Shown here one piece after another: positions 8,354 through 16,200 of a stretch of DNA of 64,000 nucleotides. Below the pieces are notes generated by a model that searched no databases, was not told the origin of the DNA, and saw nothing but the letters and a program-made list of their open reading frames with translations. Position 1 is the stretch's first letter. Every line of letters starts with the position of its first letter. Source of the DNA: Bradyrhizobium jicamae. Its GTDB lineage: Bacteria > Pseudomonadota > Alphaproteobacteria > Rhizobiales > Xanthobacteraceae. The stretch is from contig NZ_JAFCJX010000004.1 of assembly GCF_018130695.1 (NCBI RefSeq), positions 248,001 through 312,000 of the forward strand. The letters run 5' to 3'. The translations under genes and the position numbers were made by a program.

Positions 8354-8542
8354 ATGGCGGCAGCGAAGAAGTCGAAGACGTCCCGCGGACGCAAGCAGGA
8401 CCGGGCACGGGTGGCCGGGGGGCAGGACTACGAGGTGCAGTACGAGGCCAAGAAGACCGGAAGGTCGGCACCGGCGGTGAAAAAGGCTGTCAAAAAGGTC
8501 GGCAACGCGCGCAAGCGTGTGGAGAAACGGCTAGGCCGCTGA
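8354..8542 (+). CDS. DUF3606 family small basic protein
   Basis: 62 residues from the ATG at 8354 with AGGAGG 4 bases upstream, which decides the start over an earlier in-frame option. The sequence has a Lys/Ser-rich N-terminus, then QDRARVAGGQDYEVQYEAKK and a run of AVKKAVKKVGNARKRVE that is diagnostic of DUF3606. These short basic proteins are widespread in Rhizobiales and often occur with stress and repair genes; their function is not established. It diverges from the ligase operon and converges on the 92-aa gene. Confidence 0.85.
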   Translation: MAAAKKSKTSRGRKQDRARVAGGQDYEVQYEAKKTGRSAPAVKKAVKKVGNARKRVEKRLGR

Positions 8543-8566
8543 GTAGGGACGGGGTGGCGTCGATGC

Positions 8567-8845
8567 TTAGCGCCGGTCCTCCTCGTCAGGGGCGCATTCT
8601 GGGCAGGTATCACCAATCGAGTCCAGCATGTCGCGAACCGCGGCCTCCGCTGCTTGAGGGGAGACGTCTGCTGGCGGGTCCTGACGGGCGATATCGAAGG
8701 CGCGCTCTCGTGCATGCGGATCGGCGCGGTCCTGCATCCAACCGTGCTCCTCGCACTCGCGGATGGCGCCGGCTTCGTTCAGCACGTTGATCGCCCAACC
8801 GCGCAGGGTGCGGATCGCCGGCCGTCTCTGCTTGGTCATCAGCAT
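8567..8845 (-). CDS. hypothetical protein, 92 aa
   Basis: Start taken at the ATG at 8845 (MLMTKQRRPAIRTLRGWAINVLNEAGAIRECEEHG), with GGGAGA about 8 bases upstream. The body is acidic and helical and includes HARERAFDIARQDPPADVSPQAAEAAVRDMLDSIGDTCPEC. The look is that of a small soluble alpha-helical protein common in Bradyrhizobium, but I cannot name a domain. Only 24 bases separate its stop from that of the convergent DUF3606 gene. Confidence 0.6.
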   Translation of the reverse strand: MLMTKQRRPAIRTLRGWAINVLNEAGAIRECEEHGWMQDRADPHARERAFDIARQDPPADVSPQAAEAAVRDMLDSIGDTCPECAPDEEDRR

Positions 8846-9323
8846 TGAAAGGTTCTCCCACGCTGAGACGAATCGTTTAGTCCCGCAGACGTTCCCCATC
8901 GCTAACACACGACTGGGATTCGGGATCGTGGGATCTCGTGGTTTTTCGAAGGCCAAAGGTGCTAGGGTGGGCAAGGACGAACTGAAGAAACCGTTTTTAC
9001 TTCAGACGACGTCCGAGTTCAGGTGGTTGCTCCTTGTCCGATTTTGCGCGTGCGGCTGTCGCGCACCGGGCTCTCGTGGACCGAGCCGCGCAGCGTCTCG
9101 CCCCTGCGGCTTCGATCCCTCGCGCACGAGCAGATCACGGCCTCGCGGGGCAGAAACGAAAAACCGGACCTTTATGCAGCAGCCACCTGCACAAAGGTCC
9201 GGCCTTATCTCAGCTTGCCGCGATACCAAATGGCTGCAAAGGACGCTTCATATCCTTTGGGAGGTCTCGCTTTTCATCCGGGTTTTCGACCCGGAGGCGG
9301 CAATAGATCAGTAGCCGATACGA
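8846..9323. other. 478-bp gap with one strong inverted repeat
   Basis: No convincing gene. Open frames here are Arg/Pro-rich and unsupported. The only structure I see is the inverted repeat at 9164-9202, listed separately, and a shorter CTGAAG...CTTCAG repeat near 8983-9006. Confidence 0.5.
9164..9202. repeat. inverted repeat / hairpin, 10-bp stem extended by TGCA
   Basis: CCGGACCTTT (9164-9173) pairs perfectly with AAAGGTCCGG (9193-9202); the next bases, TGCA on each side, extend the stem past one mismatch. The loop is about 9 bases. There is no T-run, so an intrinsic terminator is possible but not typical. Confidence 0.6.
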
Positions 9324-9410
9324 CTACTTCTTTTTCTTTGAAGTCTTCTTTGCCACCTTCTTGGTAGCTGCCTTCGCGGTCTTCTTTGCCTTCTTCGCTT
9401 TCTTGGCCAT
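9324..9410 (-). CDS. Lys/Ala-rich micro-protein, 28 aa (histone H1/AlgP-like tail)
   Basis: An ATG at 9410 preceded by AGAGGA starts a 28-residue product composed almost only of Lys, Ala and Thr (pattern AKKAKKAKKTAKAATKK, ending SKKKK). Stop TAG is at 9324-9326. Such stand-alone lysine-rich peptides are repeatedly annotated in Bradyrhizobium and look like the C-terminal tail of histone H1-like or AlgP proteins; they would bind nucleic acid non-specifically. It is too short for most gene finders. The good ribosome-binding site and the pure composition support it; expression is unproven. Confidence 0.55.
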   Translation of the reverse strand: MAKKAKKAKKTAKAATKKVAKKTSKKKK

Positions 9411-9795
9411 GTCGTCCTCTGTAAGAATTGGCTCTCAGTGAACATGCCCACGCCGTGCATAGACATGCACACGAGTGAGACGATATCACAAAAGCAAAAT
9501 TGATACCAAGGAGACGCAAATCCGCATTGAGTCGCTCGCCGGAGGCACTCGCTCTCGGGTCCCGCCGTCATTGCATTCCGGCGTCGCGATCACTGCCCTT
9601 CGGGTCGGGTGCCTTCTTAACCGGTCTCGTCGCTGCACTCGGACCCGCGTGCCCCTTCGGGTCGCTATGCTCACGCTCTCCGGTTGCCATTTTGCGTTGA
9701 GGCGATGCGCCGTTGGCGCACGCCTGGTTGGGCCTGCGGCCCTGAGGCAGATTGCGACGAGGCTGAGAGTAAGAGTGCAGGCTGGGGTTTTCCGT
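9411..9795. other. 385-bp GC-rich gap before ardC, no gene
   Basis: Open frames are Arg/Ser/Pro-rich. The region is rich in CTTCGGGT-type short hairpin motifs (9597-9603, 9655-9661), a composition shared with other non-coding gaps of this element, for example 26540-26620. It probably contains the promoter of ardC; I cannot place -35/-10 boxes with confidence. Confidence 0.4.
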
Positions 9796-9848
9796 GACGG
9801 GTTACAAGCTGCGAGAGAGGCTCGCGGTGCCCGTCGCGGAGACCCGCG
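9796..9848 (+). promoter_or_regulatory. structured 5' leader of ardC
   Basis: GACGGG (9796-9801) pairs with CCCGTC (9830-9835), enclosing a second stem GCGAG/CTCGC (9811-9815 with 9821-9825). Thirteen bases then lead to the ATG at 9849 and contain GGAGA. The same layout, with a different but still complementary inner stem, precedes parB at 10855-10908. See the finding on paired leaders. Confidence 0.55.
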
Positions 9849-10811
9849 ATGTCAAACCCTAATGCTTGCGCGCGCGCCGGCCAGGACCGGACGAATCTCT
9901 ATAACGAAATCACCGACAGGATTATTGCCGAGCTTGAGGCCGGACGCGTCCCCTGGGTTCAGCCCTGGGGTACTGCCGCGGCGAAAGCGCCACTGGCGAT
10001 GCCGAAAAACGCGTCGACCAACCGGCAATACAGTGGGGTGAACATCCTCATCCTCTGGGGAGCCGTGATCGAACGCGGGTTTACAGGTCAAAGTTGGCTC
10101 ACCTTTCGTCAGGCCCTCTCGCTCGGCGGCCACGTTCGCAAGGGAGAACGCGGCACCACAGTCGTCTATGCTGATCGTTTCGTGCCGAATGACGAAAAGC
10201 GACGCGCCGCTGAGACCGGCGAAGACGCGCAAGCGATTCCATTCCTCAAACGATTTACCGTTTTCAACACCGATCAGTGCGATGAACTGCCCGACAATAT
10301 TACCACCGCTGCGCCGCCACCGCTGCCTGGCCTCATCGAACCCACGGTCGACGCCCTGATCAAGGCCAGCGGAATTCCGTTTCGGATGGGTGGAGATCGC
10401 GCATTCTATGCAACAGCCGAAGACTATGTGCAGGTCCCGCCGCCGCAGGCCTATTTCGAACCCATCAATTGGCACCGCACTGCGTTGCATGAACTCGGTC
10501 ATGCGACCGGGCATCCCTCGCGTCTCAACCGCGACCAGAGCGGATCCTACGGCACGAAGAAATATGCCTTCGAAGAACTGGTTGCCGAGTTGAGCTCCGC
10601 ATTCAGTTGCGCCTCGCTCGGGATCGTCCCGACCGTGCGTCATGCCGACTATATCGGCTCATGGCTTGAAGTCCTGCGCGAAGACGTCAGGGCCATCGTG
10701 CGTGCCGCTTCGCAGGCGAGCAAGGCCGCGGACTATTTGCTCGGATTCGTTCCCCGGCCCGTTGATTCTGCGTCGCTGGAAACGGTTGTCGCCGATCACG
10801 AGGCGGCGTGA
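9849..10811 (+). CDS. ardC: ArdC-like antirestriction / ssDNA-binding zincin
   Basis: 320 residues. The N-terminal part (LYNEITDRIIAELEAGRVPWVQPW, NILILW, WLTFRQALSLGGHVRKGERGTTVVYADRF) is the ArdC ssDNA-binding domain. The C-terminal part is a zinc metallopeptidase domain with HELGHATGH near residue 214 and a downstream EELVAELSSAF Glu, the third zinc ligand. ArdC of plasmid pSa binds single-stranded DNA and protects incoming DNA from restriction. Here it opens the establishment block of the element, followed by parB and the strawberry-notch gene in the same direction. The start at MSNPNACARAG follows the leader's GGAGA. All zinc ligands are in place, so it should be functional. Confidence 0.92.
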   Translation: MSNPNACARAGQDRTNLYNEITDRIIAELEAGRVPWVQPWGTAAAKAPLAMPKNASTNRQYSGVNILILWGAVIERGFTGQSWLTFRQALSLGGHVRKGERGTTVVYADRFVPNDEKRRAAETGEDAQAIPFLKRFTVFNTDQCDELPDNITTAAPPPLPGLIEPTVDALIKASGIPFRMGGDRAFYATAEDYVQVPPPQAYFEPINWHRTALHELGHATGHPSRLNRDQSGSYGTKKYAFEELVAELSSAFSCASLGIVPTVRHADYIGSWLEVLREDVRAIVRAASQASKAADYLLGFVPRPVDSASLETVVADHEAA

Positions 10812-10854
10812 TGCTCGGCCTCGCGCGAGAGCGAGAGGAGGGAAGGCTGTTCGC

Positions 10855-10908
10855 GACGGGTTGGAAGCCGAGAGAGAGTCTCACGGCCGCCCGTCGTGGA
10901 GAGCCGAA
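10855..10908 (+). promoter_or_regulatory. structured 5' leader of the parB-like gene
   Basis: GACGGG (10855-10860) pairs with CCCGTC (10890-10895); inside, GCCG-A-GAGA pairs with TCTC-A-CGGC. The distance from the closing base to the ATG is 13 bases, identical to the ardC leader, and GGAGA is again in this stretch. Confidence 0.55.
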
Positions 10909-13026
10909 ATGACGAAAGCCGTACAAAAGATCACGCTGTCGCCTTCCCGGGACATTCCGTTCAACAAGCTCGTGCTCAGCCAGTCGAATGTTCGCCGAGT
11001 CAAGGCCGGTGTCTCGATCGAGCAGCTAGCCGAGAGCATCGCACAGCGTACCCTCCTGCAAAGTCTAAGTGTCCGGGCCGTCGTTGATGCGGATGGCAAC
11101 GAGACCGGCATGTTCGAGGTGCCGGCGGGCGGCAGGCGCTATCGCGCCCTCGAGCTTCTGGTGAAACAAAAGCGGATGTCAAAGACGCAGGCGGTGCCGT
11201 GCGTTGTGCGTGAAGGGGGCATCGCCGCGGACGATTCGGTGGCGGAGAACGATGAGCGGGTCGGTTTGCACCCGCTCGATCAGTTTCGGGCCTTCCAGAC
11301 CCTCCGCGATCTCGGCATGACTGAGGAAGACATCGCCGCGCGGCACTTCGTGAACCCTGCAATCGTGAAGCAGCGGCTGCGGCTGGCGTCGGTGTCGCCG
11401 AAGCTGCATGAGGTCTATGCCGAAGACGGCATGACGCTCGAGCAGCTCATGGCGTTCTCGGTCACAGCCGATCACGCCCGTCAGGAGCAAGTCTGGGAGA
11501 ACGTCAGCCGTTCCGGTTATGACGAGCCTTACCAGATCCGTCGGCTGCTCACTGAGAACACCGTGCGCGGGTCCGATCGCCGGGCGCAGTTTGTGGGCCT
11601 CGATACTTATCAGCACGCGGGTGGCGGCGTTCTGCGGGATTTGTTCGAGCACGACGACGGCGGCTGGCTTCAGGACGTCGTGTTGCTCGACCGCCTCGTA
11701 ACCGAAAAGCTCAAAGCTGAAGCTGAGACGATTGCTGCCGAAGGCTGGAAGTGGATCTCAGTCGCCGTAGACTTCTCCTACGGTCACACTCAAGGCCTAC
11801 GAGCAATCGAAGGCAGACCTGTCGATCTCTCGCCTGAGGAGCAGTCCACCATCGATGCGCTGAATGCCGAGCGGGCCAAGCTGGAAACCGACTACCAGGA
11901 TGCCGACGAATTGCCCGAAGAGGTCGATCAACGTCTTGGCGAAATCGAGTTGGCACTGGCGGCATTCGAAGACCGGCCAATGCTTTACGAACCGACCGAG
12001 ATCGCCCGAGCTGGCGTCTTCATCTGCATCGATTCCGAAGGACGCCTCTCCGTGGACCGGGGTTACGTCCGGCCGGAGGACGATGTGCAGGAAATTGATC
12101 CTGATGTCGGGCAGGACGCCGACGTGTCGTCGACTGAAGGGCAGGAGCCCAGCACTTCAGTACAGCGCACGATCATCGCAGTCGCAGGTGGCGCTCCTGA
12201 TGCGGAAGAGGATGATGAGGACGCGGCCAAACCTCTGCCGGATCGGCTCATCACCGAACTGACGGCGCATCGTACGCTGGCATTGCGGGATGCGCTGGCA
12301 GAAAATCCCGCGATCGCGTTTCAGGCGGTGTTGCATAACTTCGTGCTGACGGCCTTTTATCGGTTCGCATCGTCCGGGAGCTGTCTGGAGGTCGGCCTTC
12401 GTACACCGACCTTTCCTGCCCAAGCTCCCGGGCTGAGGGAAAGCGCGTCTGCGAAGGCTGTCGAGGCGCGGCATGAGTCCTGGAAGGCACGGTTGCCGAA
12501 GAACGAAAACGATCTCTGGGATGCGCTCACGGCTCTTGATGGTGGTGCACAGGCATCATTGTTCTCCCACTGTGCATCATTTGCGGTCAACGCCGTCTAC
12601 GAGCCGGCCAACCGCTACAATCAGAGCCGTGTCTCCGCTCACGGTGTCCGCACGCGTCTCGACCAGGCTGATGTGCTTGCGCGCGCGGTCGGACTCGACA
12701 TGGTGCAGGTTGGCTGGCGGCCGACCGTCGACAACTATCTCGGCCGGGTCACCAAGCCGCGAATTCTGGAGGCGGTGCGGGAAGCCAAGGGCGAATCGTC
12801 GGCACAACTGATCGACCATCTGAAGAAGGCTGAGATGGCAAAGGAGGCCGAGCGTCTACTCGATGGCTCGGGCTGGCTGCCGGAGCCGCTGCGCCTCGTC
12901 GATCCCGATGCGGCGCCAGTGGCGCAGGAGGGCGAAGCCGGCCCGCTGCCTGAATTCCTCGCCGACGAGGAGGATACGGAAAAAGCCGGCGACGATGATC
13001 CGCAACAACTCGATGCGGCTGAGTGA
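10909..13026 (+). CDS. ParB/RepB/Spo0J-family nuclease-like protein, 705 aa
   Basis: The ATG at 10909 follows the leader, although the frame is open further upstream. The N-terminal ParB domain carries SQSNVRR (residues 24-30) and GGRRYRALELL (74-84), followed by the VAENDERVGLHPLDQFRAF segment and a HTH region (TEEDIAARHFVNPAIVKQRLRLASVSPKL). About 450 further residues have no family I recognise; they include an acidic stretch near 400-440 and an acidic C-terminal tail. ParB proteins of this long type are encoded on ICEs and plasmids of Alphaproteobacteria next to ardC and strawberry-notch genes. There is no parA beside it, so a role in transfer or establishment rather than in segregation is likely. 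An intrinsic terminator follows at 13068. Confidence 0.85.
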   Translation: MTKAVQKITLSPSRDIPFNKLVLSQSNVRRVKAGVSIEQLAESIAQRTLLQSLSVRAVVDADGNETGMFEVPAGGRRYRALELLVKQKRMSKTQAVPCVVREGGIAADDSVAENDERVGLHPLDQFRAFQTLRDLGMTEEDIAARHFVNPAIVKQRLRLASVSPKLHEVYAEDGMTLEQLMAFSVTADHARQEQVWENVSRSGYDEPYQIRRLLTENTVRGSDRRAQFVGLDTYQHAGGGVLRDLFEHDDGGWLQDVVLLDRLVTEKLKAEAETIAAEGWKWISVAVDFSYGHTQGLRAIEGRPVDLSPEEQSTIDALNAERAKLETDYQDADELPEEVDQRLGEIELALAAFEDRPMLYEPTEIARAGVFICIDSEGRLSVDRGYVRPEDDVQEIDPDVGQDADVSSTEGQEPSTSVQRTIIAVAGGAPDAEEDDEDAAKPLPDRLITELTAHRTLALRDALAENPAIAFQAVLHNFVLTAFYRFASSGSCLEVGLRTPTFPAQAPGLRESASAKAVEARHESWKARLPKNENDLWDALTALDGGAQASLFSHCASFAVNAVYEPANRYNQSRVSAHGVRTRLDQADVLARAVGLDMVQVGWRPTVDNYLGRVTKPRILEAVREAKGESSAQLIDHLKKAEMAKEAERLLDGSGWLPEPLRLVDPDAAPVAQEGEAGPLPEFLADEEDTEKAGDDDPQQLDAAE

Positions 13027-13067
13027 CATCATGTGGCGGGACGGCTGAGGCTGTCCTGCAGTTGCTT

Positions 13068-13101
13068 GGGGACCGGTGAGTAGCGCCGGTCCCCATTTTT
13101 A
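13068..13101 (+). terminator. intrinsic terminator after the parB-like gene
   Basis: A perfect 9-bp stem, GGGGACCGG (13068-13076) with CCGGTCCCC (13086-13094), is followed by ATTTTTATT. This is the clearest rho-independent terminator in the window. It separates ardC/parB from the strawberry-notch unit. Confidence 0.85.
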
Positions 13102-13119
13102 TTGAGTGAGCGCTGAGAG

Positions 13120-13196
13120 GGAGAGCCGGGCCGGGAAGGGTTTGAGCCGTTGGGTCAAAGGAGAGCGCCTGATGGTTCGACCCGTTCCCGCTCTCC
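13120..13196 (+). promoter_or_regulatory. structured 5' leader of the strawberry-notch-like gene
   Basis: GGAGAGC (13120-13126) pairs with GCTCTCC (13190-13196). Inside, GGGAA-GGGT (13133-13141) pairs with ACCC-g-TTCCC (13180-13189), and TTTGA/TCAAA (13141-13145, 13155-13159) makes a third short stem. The ATG is 16 bases beyond. It differs from the ardC/parB leaders in detail. Confidence 0.45.
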
Positions 13197-13211
13197 GAAA
13201 GAAATCCTGTC

Positions 13212-16200
13212 ATGACCGAATCTCTTGCCGGCGGCGCTGCCGCCGCGCCGCTCTCGATGCGTGCCGCTGCTACTCTCACCTCCGCCGCCTTCAGGGCCGC
13301 CCGACAGCTGTTGACTGATCTCGAACGCGGCCGTCGCATCGATGCCGCCGTCCTGCGCGGCGCCATGGAGGCTGCCTTCGGCACCTCGGACGCGACCGGT
13401 GCCTGGAACTGGAAGACCGCCTATGACGTCTGCGAGGCGGCAACCGTTCTCTTCCTTCGCAAGTTCGGTCCGGCCATGCGCGCCAAGGCTGGCTCGACGG
13501 CCGCGATGCTGCCAATGCTCGCGAAAATCGCGAGCTGTCTGCCGACCCATACGCGGCGTTCCGAGGACAGTCAGGCGTTTCAGCAATTCTCAACGCCGAT
13601 CCCGCTTGGGCTGGTCGCATGCACCGCCGCCGGCATTACGCCGGCCGACCGCGTTCTGGAGCCGTCCGCGGGGACCGGCTTGCTCGCTATCCTTGCCGAG
13701 CTCGCCGGCGGCTCCCTGATATTGAACGAGTTGGCCGAAGGCCGCGCGTCGCTGCTGGATCATTTGTTCGCCAATGTTGAGGTCACGCGGTTCGACGCCG
13801 CCCAGATCAATGATCACCTCGACGCGTGTGTCGTACCGAGCGTCGTTCTGATGAACCCGCCGTTTTCCGCTGTGGCGAATGTGGATCGACGAATGGCGGA
13901 CGCCGCTTTCCGGCACATCGCTTCGGCGCTCGCGCGTCTTTACGACGGTGGACGCCTCGTCGCCATCGCTGGCGCAGGTCTTGGACCGGATAACCCGGCG
14001 AGGACTGATGCCTTTGTTCGCCTCCAGGAGCGCGGACGGGTCGTGTTTTCTGCCGCCATTGACGGTTCCGTTTACGCCAAGCACGGCACTCAGATGGACA
14101 CGCGGCTGCTTGTGATCGACAAGCTGCCCGCTGCCGATCCGAAGGTTTTTCCTGCCTCGCAAGGCATGGCCGGCGATGTCGCCACCTTGCTCAATTGGGT
14201 AACCCAGCATGTGCCTCCGAGGCTGCCCGTCGCTGCGCCGGTCGTAGCCGACGTCATTAGGCGCCCTGCAATGTCCCGATCGTCCGGCGCCGCTGCACCA
14301 CGGGCACCGTTCACTTCAGGAGGCGCAGCGCCAGAAGGCATAGAACTCACGTACGAGACGGTCGAATGGTCGCCGCCGGAAGGCGCCCGCCTCACCGATG
14401 CGCTTTATGAAGAGTACGGATTGCAGTCGATCCGTATTCCCGGATCGTACGCGCATCCGACCAAGCTCGTGCAGTCCGCGGCGATGGCGTCCGTTGCGCC
14501 ACCGAAGCCGTCCTACCGTCCGCACCTGCCTTCAAGTCTGGTGGCAGACGGAGTTTTGTCGGACGCCCAGATCGAGAGCGTCATTTATGCGGGCGAGGCG
14601 CACGCCGAATTTCTCGCAGGCTCCTGGACCGTCGATGCGACCTTTGACCTTGTGGCCGCCGCGCGCGACGACGCAGAAGATGCCGTCCGCTTTCGCCGCG
14701 GCTGGTTTCTCGGCGATGGTACCGGCGCGGGCAAGGGGCGGCAGGTCGCCGGAATCCTGCTCGACAATTGGCTCAAGGGCCGCCGCCGTGCTGTCTGGAT
14801 CAGCAAATCCGACAAGCTGATCGAAGATGCCCAGCGCGACTGGTCCGCGCTCGGCATGGAGCGACTGCTCGTTACGCCCCTGTCCCGGTTCCGCCAGGGC
14901 ACACCGATCCGGCTTTCGGAAGGCGTCCTTTTTGCCACCTACGCCACGCTGCGCACCGACGAGCGTGGCGAGAAGCTTTCGCGCGTAAGTCAGATCGTTG
15001 AATGGTTGGGCTCCGACTTCGACGGAGTGATCGTCTTCGACGAGAGCCATGCCATGCAGAATGCGGTCGGCGGCAAGGGCGAGCGCGGCGACCAGGCGGC
15101 CTCTCAGCATGGGCGCGCGGGCCTGAGGCTCCAGCACGCCCTGCCCAATGCTCGCGTGGTTTATGTGTCGGCGACGGGCGCTACCACGGTCCACAACCTA
15201 GCTTATGCCCAACGCCTGGGCCTTTGGGGCGGCGCCGACTTCCCATTCGCCACGCGCGCCGAGTTCGTCGAAGCGATCGAGCAGGGCGGGGTCGCGGCGA
15301 TGGAGGTGCTGGCCCGTGATCTCAAGGCGCTCGGCCTCTACGCGGCCCGCTCGCTCTCTTACGAAGGCGTCGAGTATGAGCTCCTCGAGCACCAGCTTAC
15401 GCCGGAGCAGGTCCGCATCTACGACGCCTATGCCAGTGCGTTCAGCGTCATCCATAACAACCTCGACGCTGCGATGCGGGCCGCCCACATCACCGGCGAA
15501 ACCGGAACGCTGAACGGGCAGGCAAAGTCCGCGGCCCGATCCGCCTTCGAGAGCGCCAAGCAGCGCTTCTTCGGCCATCTGCTGACCTCGATGAAGACGC
15601 CGTCGCTCATCCGATCGATCGACCGCGATCTAGACGCCGGCCATGCCGCTGTCATCCAGATTGTTTCAACGGGCGAAGCGCTGATGGAGCGCCGGCTCGC
15701 CGAGATCTCGACCGAGGATTGGGGCGACGTCCAGGTCGATATCACCCCGCGCGAGTATGTGCTCGACTATCTCGCCCATTCCTTCCCGGTCCAGCTCTAC
15801 GAGCCGTTCACCGACTCTGAGGGCAACCTATGCTCTCGGCCTGTCTATCGCAACGGACAGCCAGTCGAGAGCCGGGAAGCCGTCGCACGCCGCAATCGCC
15901 TCATCGAGAAACTCGCCTCGCTGCCTCCGGTACCCGGCGCGCTGGATCAAATAGTGCAGCGCTTCGGCACCGACACGGTCGCCGAAGTGACTGGCCGCTC
16001 GCGACGGGTCATCCGAAAGGGCGACCGCTTGGTGGTCGAGAACCGCGCCGGTTCGGCCAATCTCGCTGAGACCTCGGCGTTTATGGATGACGTCAAGCGC
16101 ATCCTTGTGTTCTCCGACGCGGGCGGCACCGGGAGGAGCTACCACGCCGAGTTGTCGGCCCGGAATCGCCGCTTGCGGGTCCATTACCTGCTCGAACCCG

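Noticed and set aside
9590..9670. Repeated CTTCGGGT-type motifs considered as a CRISPR-like or tandem array
   Set aside because: Spacing and flanks are irregular and no constant repeat-spacer unit exists. They look like short GC-rich hairpins common in this element's gaps. No CRISPR array or cas gene is visible anywhere.
9475..10041. A 188-codon frame running into ardC
   Set aside because: It overlaps the well-supported ardC start and the structured leader and is Arg/Leu-rich.
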